Assembly: GCA_012842105.1 (NCBI GenBank)
Contig: DUTL01000215.1
Span: 1 to 7,096 of the forward strand
DNA: 7,096 bases
Origin: Candidatus Fermentithermobacillaceae bacterium
GTDB lineage: Bacteria > Bacillota > Sulfobacillia > Fermentithermobacillales > Fermentithermobacillaceae
Direction of reading: 5' to 3'
Shown here: positions 6,182 to 7,096 of the stretch, in pieces
Numbering within the stretch: the stretch's first letter is position 1
Layout: every line of letters begins with the position of its first letter
Position numbers and translations under genes: made by a program
The notes under the pieces: model-generated
The model's input: only the letters and a program-made list of their open reading frames with translations
The model's database searches: none
What the model was told of the DNA's origin: nothing

Positions 6182-6196
6182 GCCAACCATGTTGGC
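6182..6196. repeat. Perfect inverted repeat upstream of the speE promoter
   Basis: GCCAAC-CAT-GTTGGC is a perfect dyad with 6-bp arms and a 3-bp centre, 18 bp upstream of the speE -35 box. It has no T tract on either side, so it is not a terminator. Its place in a divergent intergenic region suggests an operator, but no regulator is identified. Confidence 0.4.
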
Positions 6197-6255
6197 AGCC
6201 TGTCTTTAGGGGAACACTACTCATGCGGCTTGCAACCACGGCCGGTTCAGGCGTG

Positions 6256-6284
6256 TTGCCTTTCGCACAAAAGGCTGGTAAGCT
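6256..6284 (+). promoter_or_regulatory. Weak promoter candidate and inverted repeat before the PBP gene
   Basis: GCCTTT (6258-6263) and AAAGGC (6270-6275) form a perfect dyad with a 6-nt loop. It overlaps a weak promoter candidate: TTGCCT (6256-6261), 17 bp, then TAAGCT (6279-6284) preceded by an extended -10 TG at 6276-6277. The -10 match is poor (3 of 6), so the promoter is uncertain. If both are real, the dyad would lie inside the promoter. Confidence 0.22.
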
Positions 6285-6313
6285 TGGTTGTTCGGGAATA
6301 GGAGGAGTGAGGC

Positions 6314-7096
6314 ATGGCAAAGACACCAAGTGCAATTGGAAGCGGTTCAAAGTCGGAAAACACATCCCAGGCAAAAACCATTCGCCTTAAACCCATTCTG
6401 CTTACCCTTTTCAAAGCAGGTGTTGTGATCGCTTTGATGTTTGCCGCATTTTTGGGTGCGCTCTTTGTATTCTTGCCTCTGCCTGAGCCATCGATTCCGG
6501 AAGCTACCCGTATATATGACATTAACGGAGACACGGTGTCTTCCCTTTTTGTTGAAAACCGGGTAGTGGTTCCATATGACGAAATCCCTGAAAGTTTTAA
6601 GAAGGCCGTGGTTGCAGTAGAGGATAAGAGGTTTTTCTCCCACAAGGGAATTGACTTGAGCTCTATTGGCCGGGCTTTTTTGAGAAACTTTAAGGCAGGG
6701 GAAGTAGTCGAAGGCGGAAGCACAATTACGCAGCAGCTTGCCAAGAATCTGTTCCTTACCCACGACAGGACTATAAAGCGCAAAGTGCTCGAAGCAATTT
6801 ATACCGTGAAACTCGAAATGCGCTATTCCAAGGAAGAAATTCTGGAAATGTATTTGAACATCATCTATCTTGGCCACGGAACTTACGGTTGCGAAACAGC
6901 ATCCAGGCTTTACTTCGACAAACCGGCAACAGGCCTGACACTGGCTGAATCGGCAATGCTGGCCGGAATAATCACAGGGCCGGAAATATACTCCCCGTAC
7001 CACAGTATTGAGTTGGCTGAGAAGAGAAAATCCATAGTGCTCAACCTCATGGTTGAACAGGGAATGCTTGAAGAGGCCTTGATTTCCTCTTGTTTA
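6314..7096 (+). CDS. Class A penicillin-binding protein (transglycosylase/transpeptidase), N-terminal part cut by window edge
   Basis: The reading frame is open from the ATG at 6314 through the right edge, giving 261 residues; full class A PBPs are about 650-900, so the transpeptidase domain is outside. A short Lys/Ser-rich cytoplasmic tail (1-26) precedes one membrane helix (about 27-55). The glycosyltransferase (GT51) domain follows, with the catalytic motif EDKRFFSHKG (103-112, E103), GGSTITQQLAKN (134-145), RKVLEAIYTVKLE (156-168) with RYSKEEILEMYLN, and YLGHGTYG (185-192). It should polymerise lipid II into glycan strands outside the membrane, and crosslink them if the usual second domain is present. 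GGAGGAG (6301-6307) is 6 nt upstream of the ATG, so the start is firm. It is divergent from speE, like pbpG beside speE-speB in Bacillus subtilis. A monofunctional glycosyltransferase is the alternative until the 3' end is seen. Confidence 0.92.
   Translation, partial: MAKTPSAIGSGSKSENTSQAKTIRLKPILLTLFKAGVVIALMFAAFLGALFVFLPLPEPSIPEATRIYDINGDTVSSLFVENRVVVPYDEIPESFKKAVVAVEDKRFFSHKGIDLSSIGRAFLRNFKAGEVVEGGSTITQQLAKNLFLTHDRTIKRKVLEAIYTVKLEMRYSKEEILEMYLNIIYLGHGTYGCETASRLYFDKPATGLTLAESAMLAGIITGPEIYSPYHSIELAEKRKSIVLNLMVEQGMLEEALISSCL

Noticed and set aside
6182..6196. Terminator between speE and the PBP gene
   Set aside because: The genes are divergent, so none is needed, and no T tract follows the dyad on either strand.
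6247..7003. Long minus-strand open frames (178 and 218 codons)
   Set aside because: They are antisense to the PBP glycosyltransferase domain, whose motifs are unambiguous in the plus frame.

Overview
The window most likely comes from an anaerobic, amino-acid-fermenting Firmicute of the Clostridia type. The evidence is a gene for a lysine-fermentation enzyme with a sigma-54 promoter, a RocR-like sigma-54 activator, strong GGAGG-type ribosome binding sites, frequent TTG/GTG starts, and a class A penicillin-binding protein divergent from speE-speB, an arrangement also known from Bacillus subtilis (pbpG/speE/speB). I cannot name the genus. I see no rRNA, tRNA, CRISPR array, insertion sequence or phage gene.

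Left part (1-2477): a regulatory module for lysine fermentation. On the minus strand, running off the left edge, is the first half of kdd (L-erythro-3,5-diaminohexanoate dehydrogenase). The 323-bp gap upstream of it (472-794) holds a near-perfect sigma-54 promoter reading into kdd, one perfect and one imperfect inverted repeat that could be activator sites, a pair of direct repeats, and a plausible sigma-A promoter for the divergent gene. That gene (795-2417, plus strand) encodes a PAS / AAA+ / Fis-HTH sigma-54 activator. The simplest reading is that it senses a lysine-pathway signal and switches on the kdd operon. A strong hairpin terminator closes the regulator gene.

Middle part (2466-6164, minus strand): a compact operon, speE-speB-argS, read from a good sigma-A promoter at 6136-6164. 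SpeB makes putrescine from agmatine, SpeE makes spermidine from putrescine, and ArgS charges tRNA-Arg, so all three genes sit on arginine-derived metabolism. All three appear to use TTG or GTG starts. The ArgRS has the sequence NVVN where the class I HIGH motif is expected, while KMSK is intact. The convergent gap between argS and the regulator holds two more GC-rich inverted repeats.

Right part (6165-7096): a divergent intergenic region with two perfect 6-bp-arm inverted repeats, then the 5' end of a class A penicillin-binding protein gene (membrane anchor and most of the glycosyltransferase domain) cut by the right edge.

I found no clearly undescribed system. The best leads are the predicted sigma-54 control of lysine fermentation, the altered ArgRS HIGH motif, and a 15-bp in-frame repeat bracketing the long linker of the activator.
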